From contig JARLJL010000024.1 of assembly GCA_031291235.1 (NCBI GenBank), forward strand, positions 50,338 to 114,337: a stretch of DNA of 64,000 bases, given 5' to 3'. Shown here one piece after another: positions 9,052 through 17,600 of the stretch; the stretch's first letter is position 1; each line of letters begins with the position of its first letter. Both the position numbers and the translations under genes were made by a program. Source of the DNA: Sulfuriferula sp. GTDB lineage: Bacteria; Pseudomonadota; Gammaproteobacteria; Burkholderiales; Sulfuriferulaceae. Below the pieces are notes generated by a model. That model was not told where the DNA came from. It saw only the letters and a list, made by a program, of their open reading frames with translations, and made no database searches.

Positions 9052-10032
9052 ATGCCCGACTCAAGCAGCCCCCAACACGAATACCGCGCCCCAAGCTGGC
9101 TACCCGGCGGCAATTTGCAAACGCTGTTCCCCTATTTTTTTGCGGACAAGCCCGCCATACGCTATCGTCGCGAACGCTGGGAGCTGCCGGACGGCGACTT
9201 TCTCGATCTGGATTGGGCGGACAATGCCGCCGATGCGCCGCTGGTCGTGCTGTTTCACGGACTGGAAGGCCATTCCCGCGGATTTTATGCGCTGGCGCTG
9301 ATGAAACAGGTACTGCAACGCGGCTGGCGCGGCGTCGTTGTGCATTTTCGCGGCTGCTCGGGCGAACCCAATCGGCTGCCGCGCGCCTATTTTGCCGGCG
9401 ACAGTGCCGAAATCGACTACATATTGCGTCGCCTGCGCGCGCAAGCGCCTGACGCCACTATCTATGCCGTGGGCGTTTCGCTCGGCGGCAACGCCTTGCT
9501 GAAATGGCTGGGCGAACAAGGCACAGCCGCAAACGGCATCATCCAGGCCGCCGTCGCCATCTCCGCGCCGCTGGATCTGACTGCTGCCGGCAACGCCCTC
9601 GACCGCGGTTTCAACCAGCTGTTTTATACCCGCCATTTCCTGTCGACGCTTAAACAGACGGCGCTGCAAAAACTCGAGCGCTTCCCCGGCTTGTTCGATG
9701 CCGGCCGCGTACGCGCTGCAACCACCTTGCGCGAATTCGACGATGTCGTCACCGCCCCGTTGCACGGCTACGCCAACGCCGACGAATATTGGCTGAACGC
9801 CTCCAGCAAGCCCGGCCTCATCCGTATCAGCGTACCCACGCTTATTCTCAATGCCAAGAACGATCCGTTTCTGCCGCGCAGCGCGTTACCGTCGAAAAAC
9901 GAAGTATCTCCTGCCGTCACACTGCAGTTCCCCGAGCAAGGGGGGCATGTCGGTTTTCACAGCGGCCCCTTCCCCGGCAATGCCGACTGGCTGCCGAAAC
10001 GCGTCCTGAATTACCTGCAAAACTACCGCTAA
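9052..10032 (+). CDS. YheT-family alpha/beta hydrolase
   Basis: This is a 326-residue alpha/beta hydrolase of the YheT/ABHD1-3 group. The opening YRAPSWLPGGNLQTLFPYFF is characteristic of the group. The catalytic triad is visible: Ser143 in GVSLGG, Asp271 in NAKNDPFLP and His299 in GGHVGFH; an oxyanion-type HGLEGHSRG follows the first core strand. The family acts on ester or lipid substrates, but no substrate is established for the bacterial members. It is divergent from ruvC and followed after 93 bases by the phosphomannomutase gene. Confidence 0.9.
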   Translation: MPDSSSPQHEYRAPSWLPGGNLQTLFPYFFADKPAIRYRRERWELPDGDFLDLDWADNAADAPLVVLFHGLEGHSRGFYALALMKQVLQRGWRGVVVHFRGCSGEPNRLPRAYFAGDSAEIDYILRRLRAQAPDATIYAVGVSLGGNALLKWLGEQGTAANGIIQAAVAISAPLDLTAAGNALDRGFNQLFYTRHFLSTLKQTALQKLERFPGLFDAGRVRAATTLREFDDVVTAPLHGYANADEYWLNASSKPGLIRISVPTLILNAKNDPFLPRSALPSKNEVSPAVTLQFPEQGGHVGFHSGPFPGNADWLPKRVLNYLQNYR

Positions 10033-10125
10033 CGCCTTGTCCAGCTTGGCGGTTACAGGTATGCTTGCTGTCATATTTCGGCTTTAAACTTCAAGCAAAC
10101 ATTCACCTTACGCAACCGGGAGCTC

Positions 10126-11505
10126 ATGGTGCAAAATCCGCCTCAAGAAATCTTTAAAGCCTACGACATACGCGGCATCGTCGGCAAAACCCTAACGCCC
10201 GAAATCGTGGAAGCTGTCGGCCATGCACTGGGCTCCGAAGCGGCGGCACGTCAGCAAACGGCTATTTGCATCGGTCGCGACGGCCGGCTGTCCGGCCCCG
10301 AGCTCGCCGCTGCGTTGGCGCGCGGCATCCGTAAATCCGGCATTGACGTCATTGATCTCGGCATGGTCGCCACGCCCATGACCTATTTTGCCGCCTACCA
10401 GCTCAACACGAATTGCGCAGTCATGGTGACCGGCTCGCACAACCCGCCGGATTACAACGGCCTCAAAATGGTCATCGCCGGCGAAACCCTGTCCGGCGAC
10501 AGCATACAGGCGTTGCGCCTGCGCATAGAAAACAACAATCTAACTCACGGCGACGGCAGTTACAGCGAGCACGACATAGCGCCTGAATACCTGAATCGCA
10601 TTGCCGGCGACGTCAAACTGGCCCGCCCCATGACAATCATCGTCGATGCCGGCAATGGCGTACCCGGCGCGTTCGGGCCCGAGCTTTATCGCCGACTGGG
10701 TTGCGAAGTGGAGGAAATGTTCTGCGAGGTAGACGGCAACTTCCCCAACCATCATCCCGACCCATCGCAGCCCAAGAATCTGGTCGACCTGATCGCCCGC
10801 CTCAAAACCAGCGATGCCGAAATCGGCTTGGCCTTCGACGGCGACGGCGATCGATTGGGCGTCGTTACCAAGGACGGCACCATCATATTCCCCGACCGCC
10901 AGCTCATGCTGTTCGCCGACGACGTGCTGTCGCGCAACCCTGGTGCCGAAATCATTTTCGACGTCAAATCCACCCGCAACCTGTTCGACTGGATACGTGC
11001 GCGCGGCGGCCGTCCGCTCTTGTGGAAGACAGGGCACAGTTTCATCAAAGCCAAAATGAAGGAAACCGGCGCGCTGCTGGCAGGTGAAATGTCGGGGCAT
11101 ATCTTTTTCAAGGAACGCTGGTACGGTTTCGACGATGGTCTCTACGCAGGCGCCCGGCTGCTGGAATACCTGAGCCGGCAAGCCGACATCAACACCACGC
11201 TGCACAGCTTGCCCGACACCGTCAACACGCCGGAACTCAATATCACCTTGCCTGAAGGCGAGCACTACAAGCTCATGAACAAATTGCAAAACTCGGCCAC
11301 ATTCTCCAACGCGCAAAACATCATCAAGCTGGACGGTCTGCGTGTCGAATACGCCGACGGTTTCGGGCTGGCGCGCCCATCCAACACCACGCCGGTCATC
11401 GTGCTGCGTTTCGAAGCCGATACCGCGGCCGGGCTGGCGCATATCCAGGCCGATTTTCGGCGTGTATTCAACGAAGCGGCACCCGGCCTGCATTTGCCAT
11501 TCTGA
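10126..11505 (+). CDS. Phosphomannomutase/phosphoglucomutase (AlgC/PMM-PGM type)
   Basis: The enzyme interconverts 1- and 6-phosphates of mannose or glucose, feeding LPS and exopolysaccharide precursors. It has 459 residues with the four-domain layout of alpha-D-phosphohexomutases: the phosphoserine loop TGSHNPP with Ser104, the metal loop FDGDGDRLG (about 239-247), the sugar-specificity loop GEMSGHIFF (about 323-331) and the phosphate loop RPSNTTP (about 421-427). The start follows GGGAG. Preference for mannose or glucose cannot be fixed from sequence; AlgC-type enzymes use both. mog follows after seven bases. Confidence 0.93.
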   Translation: MVQNPPQEIFKAYDIRGIVGKTLTPEIVEAVGHALGSEAAARQQTAICIGRDGRLSGPELAAALARGIRKSGIDVIDLGMVATPMTYFAAYQLNTNCAVMVTGSHNPPDYNGLKMVIAGETLSGDSIQALRLRIENNNLTHGDGSYSEHDIAPEYLNRIAGDVKLARPMTIIVDAGNGVPGAFGPELYRRLGCEVEEMFCEVDGNFPNHHPDPSQPKNLVDLIARLKTSDAEIGLAFDGDGDRLGVVTKDGTIIFPDRQLMLFADDVLSRNPGAEIIFDVKSTRNLFDWIRARGGRPLLWKTGHSFIKAKMKETGALLAGEMSGHIFFKERWYGFDDGLYAGARLLEYLSRQADINTTLHSLPDTVNTPELNITLPEGEHYKLMNKLQNSATFSNAQNIIKLDGLRVEYADGFGLARPSNTTPVIVLRFEADTAAGLAHIQADFRRVFNEAAPGLHLPF

Positions 11506-11512
11506 GGCCGCT

Positions 11513-12067
11513 GTGGACATCGCTAAAATCGGCATCGTTTCCATCTCCGATCGCGCTTCCAGCGGCGTATATGAAGACAAGGGCATCCCCGCCCTGCAAT
11601 CCTGGTTGCAAGGCGCATTGCTCAATCCATGCGAATTTGAAACCCGACTGATCCCGGACGAACAGGTGTTAATCGAAGAAACCCTGAAATCCCTGGCAGA
11701 CAATAGTCGCTGCGACCTCATCCTGACTACCGGCGGCACCGGCCCCGCGCCGCGCGATGTGACGCCGGAAGCCACTCTGGCCGTAGCCGACAAGGTCCTG
11801 CCCGGCTTCGGCGAAGCCATGCGTGCAGTCAGCCTGAAATACGTCCCCACCGCCATCCTGTCGCGTCAGGTCGGCGTAGTACGCGGCAACAGCCTGATTA
11901 TCAACTTGCCGGGCCAACCCAAAGCCATAGCCGAAACGCTGGACGGCGTCTTTGCCGCAATTCCGTATTGCGTCGACCTGATCGGCGGCGCGTATATGGA
12001 GACCAATCCGGAAGTAATACAGGCATTCAGGCCGAAAAGTAGCAAAAAAGCAACAATTAATGAATAA
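11513..12067 (+). CDS. mog: Molybdopterin adenylyltransferase Mog
   Basis: Mog adenylylates molybdopterin, the step before molybdate insertion in molybdenum cofactor synthesis. The 184-residue protein starts at a GTG (VDIAKIGIVSISDRASS) preceded by GAGG. The MoCF-binding motif TTGGTGPAPRDVTPEAT lies at 72-88, and a second conserved segment INLPGQPKAI at about 133-142. An open frame extends upstream into the phosphomannomutase gene but that part has no family similarity, so the GTG is chosen. It suggests the organism makes molybdoenzymes. Confidence 0.94.
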   Translation: MDIAKIGIVSISDRASSGVYEDKGIPALQSWLQGALLNPCEFETRLIPDEQVLIEETLKSLADNSRCDLILTTGGTGPAPRDVTPEATLAVADKVLPGFGEAMRAVSLKYVPTAILSRQVGVVRGNSLIINLPGQPKAIAETLDGVFAAIPYCVDLIGGAYMETNPEVIQAFRPKSSKKATINE

Positions 12068-12190
12068 AGTACGGAACAAACATAAATTTAACAATTCTAT
12101 GCTTAGGCGAACGCTTAGAGTTGTGCTAAATTGATCTTTACCGTTGTAAGAACAATGACAACGTCTTTTTGTAACCAATAGGAGAATAAT
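12068..12190 (+). promoter_or_regulatory. Leader of the ompA-like gene
   Basis: This 123-base gap carries the promoter and 5' untranslated region of the ompA-like gene. A perfect AGGAG lies six bases before the ATG. A 6-bp inverted repeat CGTTGT/ACAACG (12142-12163) could fold in the leader, and two CTTAG copies stand 12 bases apart near 12102-12118. A TGTGCTAAAT segment near 12124 may be the -10. Assignments beyond the ribosome site are tentative. Confidence 0.35.
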
Positions 12191-13189
12191 ATGTCCCGTA
12201 CCTTACGTAATCTGGTCGCAATTTCCTGCGCACTGATGGCTGGTCAAGCCGTTGCAGCCGACATGGATACCCGCATCTACCTTGCACCTAACGTCAATTA
12301 CACCTTCGCCGATAGCGACTGGGGTGTTGATGACGCGTTCGGTTTCGGCGTCGCCCTCGGCAAGCCTGTATCCGAAAGCTTCAACCTGGAACTGAATGCC
12401 AATTATGCATCGCACAGCCACAAGGCCGGTTCGGGTAATTCCGGTTCGCTGGACAACGTGGGCCTGAGCGTAGACGCGCTGTATTTCTTCAATCGCAACC
12501 CCGATTTCGCTCCCTACCTGGTTGCAGGTATCGGCGGCTTGAACAGCCGTGCTACCGGTTTAAACGAAACCAACTTTGCGGCCAACGCCGGTGTCGGTTT
12601 CATGAAAATGTTTAACGGCGTAGGTTTCCGTTCCGACGTGCGCTATCGCTACACCGACAATGTCGGCTCCAACCCTGGCATCAACCCCGGCGACTGGATA
12701 GTCAGCGCTGGTCTGGTCATCCCGTTGGGAGCAGCACCTGTTGCACCGGCTCCAGAACCAGCCCCGGCACCTGCGCCTTACGTTGCACCGGCCCCGGCTC
12801 CAGAACCAGCGCCTGCACCACAGCCTGAAGTTGCCCGCCCTGCCGCACACACCAAGATCGTACTGGAAGGCACCAACTTCGATTTCAACAAGGCTACCTT
12901 GCGCCCTACCGGCAAAATGAAGCTTGACGAAAACGTCAAAACGCTGACCCAGTACCCAGACATCAATGTTGAAATCTCCGGCCATACCGACAGCATCGGT
13001 TCGCCCAAATACAACATGAAACTGTCTGAAAAGCGTGCCGAAACCGTCAAGAAATACATGGAATCCAAAGGCATTGCAGCCAGCCGCATGACCACCAAAG
13101 GTTATGGCGAAACCAAACCGATCGCCAGCAACAAGACCAAAGCTGGCCGCGCAGAAAACCGTCGCGTAGAAATCGAAATCATGAACTAA
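12191..13189 (+). CDS. OmpA-family outer-membrane protein (barrel plus peptidoglycan-binding domain)
   Basis: The 332-residue protein starts with a signal peptide (cleavage likely after AVA at residue 23), followed by an eight-strand beta-barrel (about 25-178, aromatic-Gly alternation such as NVNYTFADSDWG). A Pro/Ala/Glu linker (about 180-217) with two imperfect copies of APAPEPAPAP precedes an OmpA-C domain (about 222-332) with GHTDSIGSPKYNMKLSEKRA. It therefore anchors the outer membrane to peptidoglycan. A consensus ribosome site and a strong terminator suggest high expression. The final TAA is followed 16 bases later by the terminator. Confidence 0.93.
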   Translation: MSRTLRNLVAISCALMAGQAVAADMDTRIYLAPNVNYTFADSDWGVDDAFGFGVALGKPVSESFNLELNANYASHSHKAGSGNSGSLDNVGLSVDALYFFNRNPDFAPYLVAGIGGLNSRATGLNETNFAANAGVGFMKMFNGVGFRSDVRYRYTDNVGSNPGINPGDWIVSAGLVIPLGAAPVAPAPEPAPAPAPYVAPAPAPEPAPAPQPEVARPAAHTKIVLEGTNFDFNKATLRPTGKMKLDENVKTLTQYPDINVEISGHTDSIGSPKYNMKLSEKRAETVKKYMESKGIAASRMTTKGYGETKPIASNKTKAGRAENRRVEIEIMN

Positions 13190-13204
13190 GCAACAAGCAA
13201 CAAA

Positions 13205-13236
13205 CAAAAAAGCCGCAGCTTGCTGCGGCTTTTTTA
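13205..13236. terminator. Rho-independent terminator after the ompA-like gene
   Basis: A GC-rich palindrome AGCCGCAGCTTGCTGCGGCT (13211-13230) is flanked by an A-run on the left and TTTTT on the right. The symmetry would let it work in both directions, so it may once have served the convergent hrpA as well. Confidence 0.92.
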
Positions 13237-13253
13237 TTGTCCCGACATATCCG

Positions 13254-13310
13254 TCACCCCAGCACCGACTCCCACATCTTCTGCAAACGCCAGATCGACA
13301 TCAATTGCAA
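13254..13310 (-). repeat. Displaced copy of the hrpA 3' end (left direct repeat)
   Basis: Positions 13256-13290 are identical, base for base, to 14666-14700, the last coding part of hrpA. Beyond this 35-bp core the similarity continues to about 13310 with six or so mismatches. Read on the minus strand in the hrpA frame it gives SIWRLQKMWESVLG and a TGA stop, against SIKRLQKMWESVLG and TAG in the real gene. It therefore looks like a cut-off tail of an hrpA gene, now 1.4 kb from the functional end. Confidence 0.85.
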
Positions 13311-13522
13311 ATCATCTATCCCCTGTAATATCTCAACCCACGCTTGCCCAGTCACCCGGCAAACCACACAACCAATTTTTAACACCACAGCAATAATCCC
13401 ATATAAACACAAACCAAATACCTACATCACAATTCACAAAATTTACATGCCGCGGTCATAAAAACCCGCCATTATCAACATAAAGATACAAAGATATTTT
13501 ACGAAATTCAGGATCCCCTCTC

Positions 13523-14551
13523 GTGAGCAAACGTTTCCTCAACATTATGTGGTTATTGGCAACGTGCTTTTATGTCGTAGCCTATGCAGAATTGTTGCCG
13601 CCATTCCAAACTTCACAAACTGGAACACCTATGGCAGATACTTCATACAACACCATAAATACAGTTTTATCACAGGCGCCTTGGTTCAAATTTACATGGG
13701 AATCCCTCAAGTTGCCAAATGACGAAATCATGGACCGTGCAGCAATGATGGTCAGCGCAAAACTGCCCGATACCGACACCAGGTTCCAGCACATGGTGTT
13801 CCAATTGGATACCGGCGCAAATATGAGCCTGCTATACGAAATCTCGGCACACGATCAATTACCTGCAGCGCTGTATGCTTCGACTGATCGGCCGCTGTCC
13901 AGTTTAATGTTGCAATTTGATGGTCCATTTCAAAACACGGTCAAGTTTGAGTTGTTAAAAAACTTTGGCGAACAGGCCGATTCATCGCCTGAGGCGGCAG
14001 ATAGTGTGCCGGAAATCGGCACACTGGGTATGGACTTTTTTGCAAATGCCGGTGCCGGATTTGCTATAGATTACAAGAACCAGCATATTTACATATTGTC
14101 CCGTAAATTGCTGGACAACATCATGACGCCATACCCAGATCATTTCATGACTTATCAGGAAACCTATCAAGGTATGAAAGGTAAAATACTGCTACCTATC
14201 AAAATTGACGATGTAGAGGAGCTCGTCATCTTCGATACCGGCAGCAGCATGGCTGAATTGATTACCCCGCCTCCTTTATGGCAACAAATCACCGGCCTCA
14301 ACACGGGCAACCCCACCGTCAAGCGGTTTGTCGCACCATCATGGGGAAAGCAAATGACCGTATTGCGTGGTGAAGTTGACAAAAAAATATATATTGCCGG
14401 GCAATGGGAGCAATTAAAGGAAGTGCAAACTGCTATTCCTTATCCAGGCGGAGATGTTTCCATTATCGGCAATGGCTTATTTTTTGATGATGTCATCGTA
14501 GTAGATACGGTCAACAAGAAATTCGGCTTGTTCCAGAGATCAGCCAAATAA
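13523..14551 (+). CDS. Secreted protein with two DTG aspartic-protease motifs
   Basis: I do not recognise a named family member. The 342-residue protein starts at a GTG and has a signal peptide (about 1-22, ending AYA). Two similar halves can be seen: VFQLDTGANMSLLYE with DTG at 96-98 followed by GTLGMDFF (166-173), and LVIFDTGSSMAEL with DTG at 238-240 followed by SIIGNGLFFDD (313-323). Hydrophobic-hydrophobic-DTG-S/A plus a later G-x-x-G-x-x-hydrophobic is the pattern of retropepsin-like aspartic proteases, so this may be a bilobal, periplasmic or exported protease. Activity is not proven. Codon use is more AT-rich than in neighbours, and the gene lies in the repeat-bounded cassette, so transfer is likely. 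Confidence 0.65.
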   Translation: MSKRFLNIMWLLATCFYVVAYAELLPPFQTSQTGTPMADTSYNTINTVLSQAPWFKFTWESLKLPNDEIMDRAAMMVSAKLPDTDTRFQHMVFQLDTGANMSLLYEISAHDQLPAALYASTDRPLSSLMLQFDGPFQNTVKFELLKNFGEQADSSPEAADSVPEIGTLGMDFFANAGAGFAIDYKNQHIYILSRKLLDNIMTPYPDHFMTYQETYQGMKGKILLPIKIDDVEELVIFDTGSSMAELITPPPLWQQITGLNTGNPTVKRFVAPSWGKQMTVLRGEVDKKIYIAGQWEQLKEVQTAIPYPGGDVSIIGNGLFFDDVIVVDTVNKKFGLFQRSAK

Positions 14552-14588
14552 ACAAGCATGCCGTTTATATGAAGCTGCTTATTAAAGC

Positions 14589-14612
14589 TATTTGAAAATT
14601 TCGTTCAAAATA
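14589..14612. repeat. Inverted repeat after the two-DTG gene
   Basis: TTTGAA (14591-14596) pairs with TTCAAA (14604-14609) around a seven-base loop, with further A/T pairing outside. It sits about 40 bases after the stop codon. It may be a weak terminator or an end feature of the cassette; there is no proper U-run. Confidence 0.35.
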
Positions 14613-14663
14613 GAGAACACACGCTTACTAACTAAAACCATAGGCGCGTCTGCTACGCATACC

Positions 14664-17600
14664 CTACCCCAGCACCGACTCCCACATCTTCTGCAAACGC
14701 TTGATCGACACCGGTTGCGGCGTTTTTAATTGTTGCGCAAACAGGGAAATGCGCAGTTCTTCCAGTTGCCAGCGAAATTCCTCCAGTTGCGGGTCGCCCA
14801 CGCCTGCCTTGTGGTGTTTCAGTTCGCGCGCCTGCCATTGTGCGGACAGCGTGGTCAGGGTGGTCGTATGCTGCTGGTCTTGCGCCAGCCTGTCCGGCAG
14901 CTTGTCCAGCCGCTGCTGTATGCCTTGCAGGTAACGCGGCAGATGCTGCAGGCGCAGCCAGGGCGTCGCCGTAATGAAGTTGGGGTAAACCAGTTGCTGC
15001 AATTGCGCGGCGACATCCTTGGTCACATGCGGCCACGGCGTTTTCAGTCTGGGCTGCAAAGCCTGATGCAAGGCCAGCACTTGCGCGACGATACGCGTCA
15101 AGGCATCGGCAACGGGTTTGATACGCGCCCGCGCCCGGACCAGTTGCGCGTCGAATTGCGCGGCAGTACGCGGCAACGGCTCGTCGCCAAGACACGCACG
15201 TTCAGCGATAGCCGCCAGCAACGCCTCGCGCAACTTGTCGGCATCGCCGAACTGGCGGTAAGCGAGGGCCAGCCGCGTAAAATCGGGGATGTTTTTTTCC
15301 AGATATTTGAACTGCTCGACCAGATTCAACCGGCACAGCCGCACTACGCCGTGGCGGTGCGCACGCTCGGCTGCGGCAGCCGTATCCAGCAGGCGCAATG
15401 CCACGCTGTCCTGCTCGTCGATGATCGCCGGATAGCCGGTGACCGACTGGCCGGCGCGGGTAAACGGCAGCGATTCCGGCACATCGCCAAAATCCCAGCG
15501 CTTGAAACCGCTTTGCTCGAAGGTATTATCCGGTGCGCTAAAGGTCAGCTGCGCCGCTTCGCCCAACTGCTGGCGCAAGGCCTGCAAATCGCGGCTCATG
15601 CCCAGCTCCTGCCCGCGTTCATCGACCACACGGAAATTCATCTGCAAATGCAGCGGCGGCGCATCGTGCCAGTCGCCAGCCACTATTTTCAGATTGCTGC
15701 GCTTACCCAGCCAGGCAGCCAGCGCTTCAGTCAACGACGAAGTCGGTGTCAGCACGGTCATCGCTGCGGTAACCGTATCCGGCACCGGCACGAACACCCG
15801 ACGCAAATGCTTGGGCAACGACTTGACATACCAGCTCAGTTTTTCTCGCAGCATGCCCGGCACCAGCCAGTCGAAGCGCCAGGCTGGTACGGCGTTCAGC
15901 AACGCCAGAGGAAGCGTGACCGTCACCCCGTCCAGCACATGTCCTGGCTCAAATCGGTATTGCAGCGGCAGGCTCAGCCCATCCCACTGCAAAGCCTGCG
16001 GGAACCAGTCTTCGGTAATGCTGCCGGCGTCGTGCCGCATCACGTCGTCGCGGCTTAAATACAGCAGGCGCGGATTTGTCCGTTCCGCCTCGCGCCGCCA
16101 GCGCTCGAAACCGCTGCCATTGACGATATCTGCCGGAATACGCGCATCGAAAAATGCAAACAGCCGCTCTTCATCCACCAGCACATCCTGCCGCCGCGCC
16201 TTGTGTTCCAGCTCGCTCACCTCTGCCAGCAATTGCTGGTTATGGGCAAAGAATGCCGCCCGCGTTTCGAACTCGCCCGCCACCAGCGCCGAACGGATAA
16301 AAATGCGGCGGCTCTCGACCGGGTCGATCGCGCCGTAATGCACACTGCGCCGCGGGATGATAATCAGGCCGAACAATTGCACTTGTTCGAAGGCGCTCAC
16401 TTGCGCATTTTTCTTCTGCCAGTGCGGATCGAAATAGTTGCGTTTCAGCAAATGCGCCGCGATGCTTTCCAGCCATTCCGGTTCTATTTTCGCCGCCGTG
16501 CGTGCATACAGCCGCGTAGTCTCGATCAACTCGGCGGCCATCACCCATTTCGGCGGTTTCTTCGCCAGCGCCGAGCCGGGGTGCACGTAAAACTTGATGC
16601 CGCGCGCGCCCTGGAAGCCACCTTCGTCCATTTTCACGCCGATATTGCCGAGAAAACCGGTCAGCAAAGCTTTGTGTATGGCCTCGTAATTGGCCGGCTC
16701 GGCATTCTCGACCAAACCGAGTTCGGAGGCAGTCGTCGCCAGCTGCCCGTGTACCTCGCGCCACTCCCGCAACCGGGTCGGATTGAGAAAATGCTCGCGA
16801 CAGTCTTCCTGCAACTTGCGATTGGATTTCTTATGGCGCAACGCCTCGTCGTAGAATTCCCATAACTTCAGCAGCCCGGCAAAATCGGAAGCCTCGTCGG
16901 CAAACGCGCGATGGCGGTCGTCCGCTGCGCCAGCCTGCGCCGCAGGACGCTCGCGCGGGTCCTGCACCGACAGCGCCGCGCACAGGATCAACGCTTCGCG
17001 CAAGCAGCCGTACTGCTGCGCCGCCAACAACACCCGTCCGATTTTCGGATCCAGCGGCAATTTTGCCAATTGCTTGCCTATCGCCGTCAACCGCCGGGTA
17101 CCGTCTACCGCATTCAACTCCTCCAGCAACTGATAGCCATCCGCAATCAAGCGCGGCGCCGGCGCATCCAGAAACGGAAAATCGGCAGGCTGCCCCAGAC
17201 GCAATGCCGACATGCGCAAGATCACGCCGGCCAGCGAGGTGCGCAAAATTTCAGGGTCGGTATATTCCGGTCGCGCCGCATATTCCTGTTCGGCATACAG
17301 ACGGATGCACACCCCGGCCGCGACCCGCCCGCAGCGGCCGGAACGCTGATTGGCGGAAGCCTGCGACACCGGCTCGGTCAGCAACTGATCTACCTTGTTG
17401 CGCGCCGAATAGCGCAATATCCGCGCATAACCGGGGTCGATCACATAACGTATCCCCGGCACGGTAAGCGATGTTTCCGCGACATTGGTCGCCAACACGA
17501 TGCGCCGCGCGTTGGTCGGCTGGAAGATGCACTCCTGCTCCTTGACCGACAGCCGCGCAAACAGCGGCAGTATTTCCGTGTGCGGCGGATGATGCTTGCG

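Larger units (their letters stand above)
13256..14665. mobile_element. Candidate gene cassette bounded by hrpA-tail direct repeats
   Basis: The segment between the two 35-bp repeats is 1410 bp from repeat start to repeat start, is visibly richer in A and T than its neighbours and holds a single gene (13523-14551). Duplication of a gene's 3' end with the gene itself kept intact is the footprint left by integrative elements that insert at gene ends. No integrase or transposase lies inside. It could be a non-autonomous cassette, a deletion remnant of a larger element, or a simple tandem duplication followed by acquisition. The 13311-13522 part has no convincing gene. Confidence 0.35.

Noticed and set aside
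10540..11856. A 438-codon minus-strand frame opposite the phosphomannomutase and mog genes
   Set aside because: It spans two plus-strand genes and has no protein-like features; the sense genes explain the openness.
13237..13461. A 74-codon frame in the left part of the cassette
   Set aside because: It crosses the displaced hrpA tail, is His/Thr/Lys-rich without pattern, and has no ribosome site.
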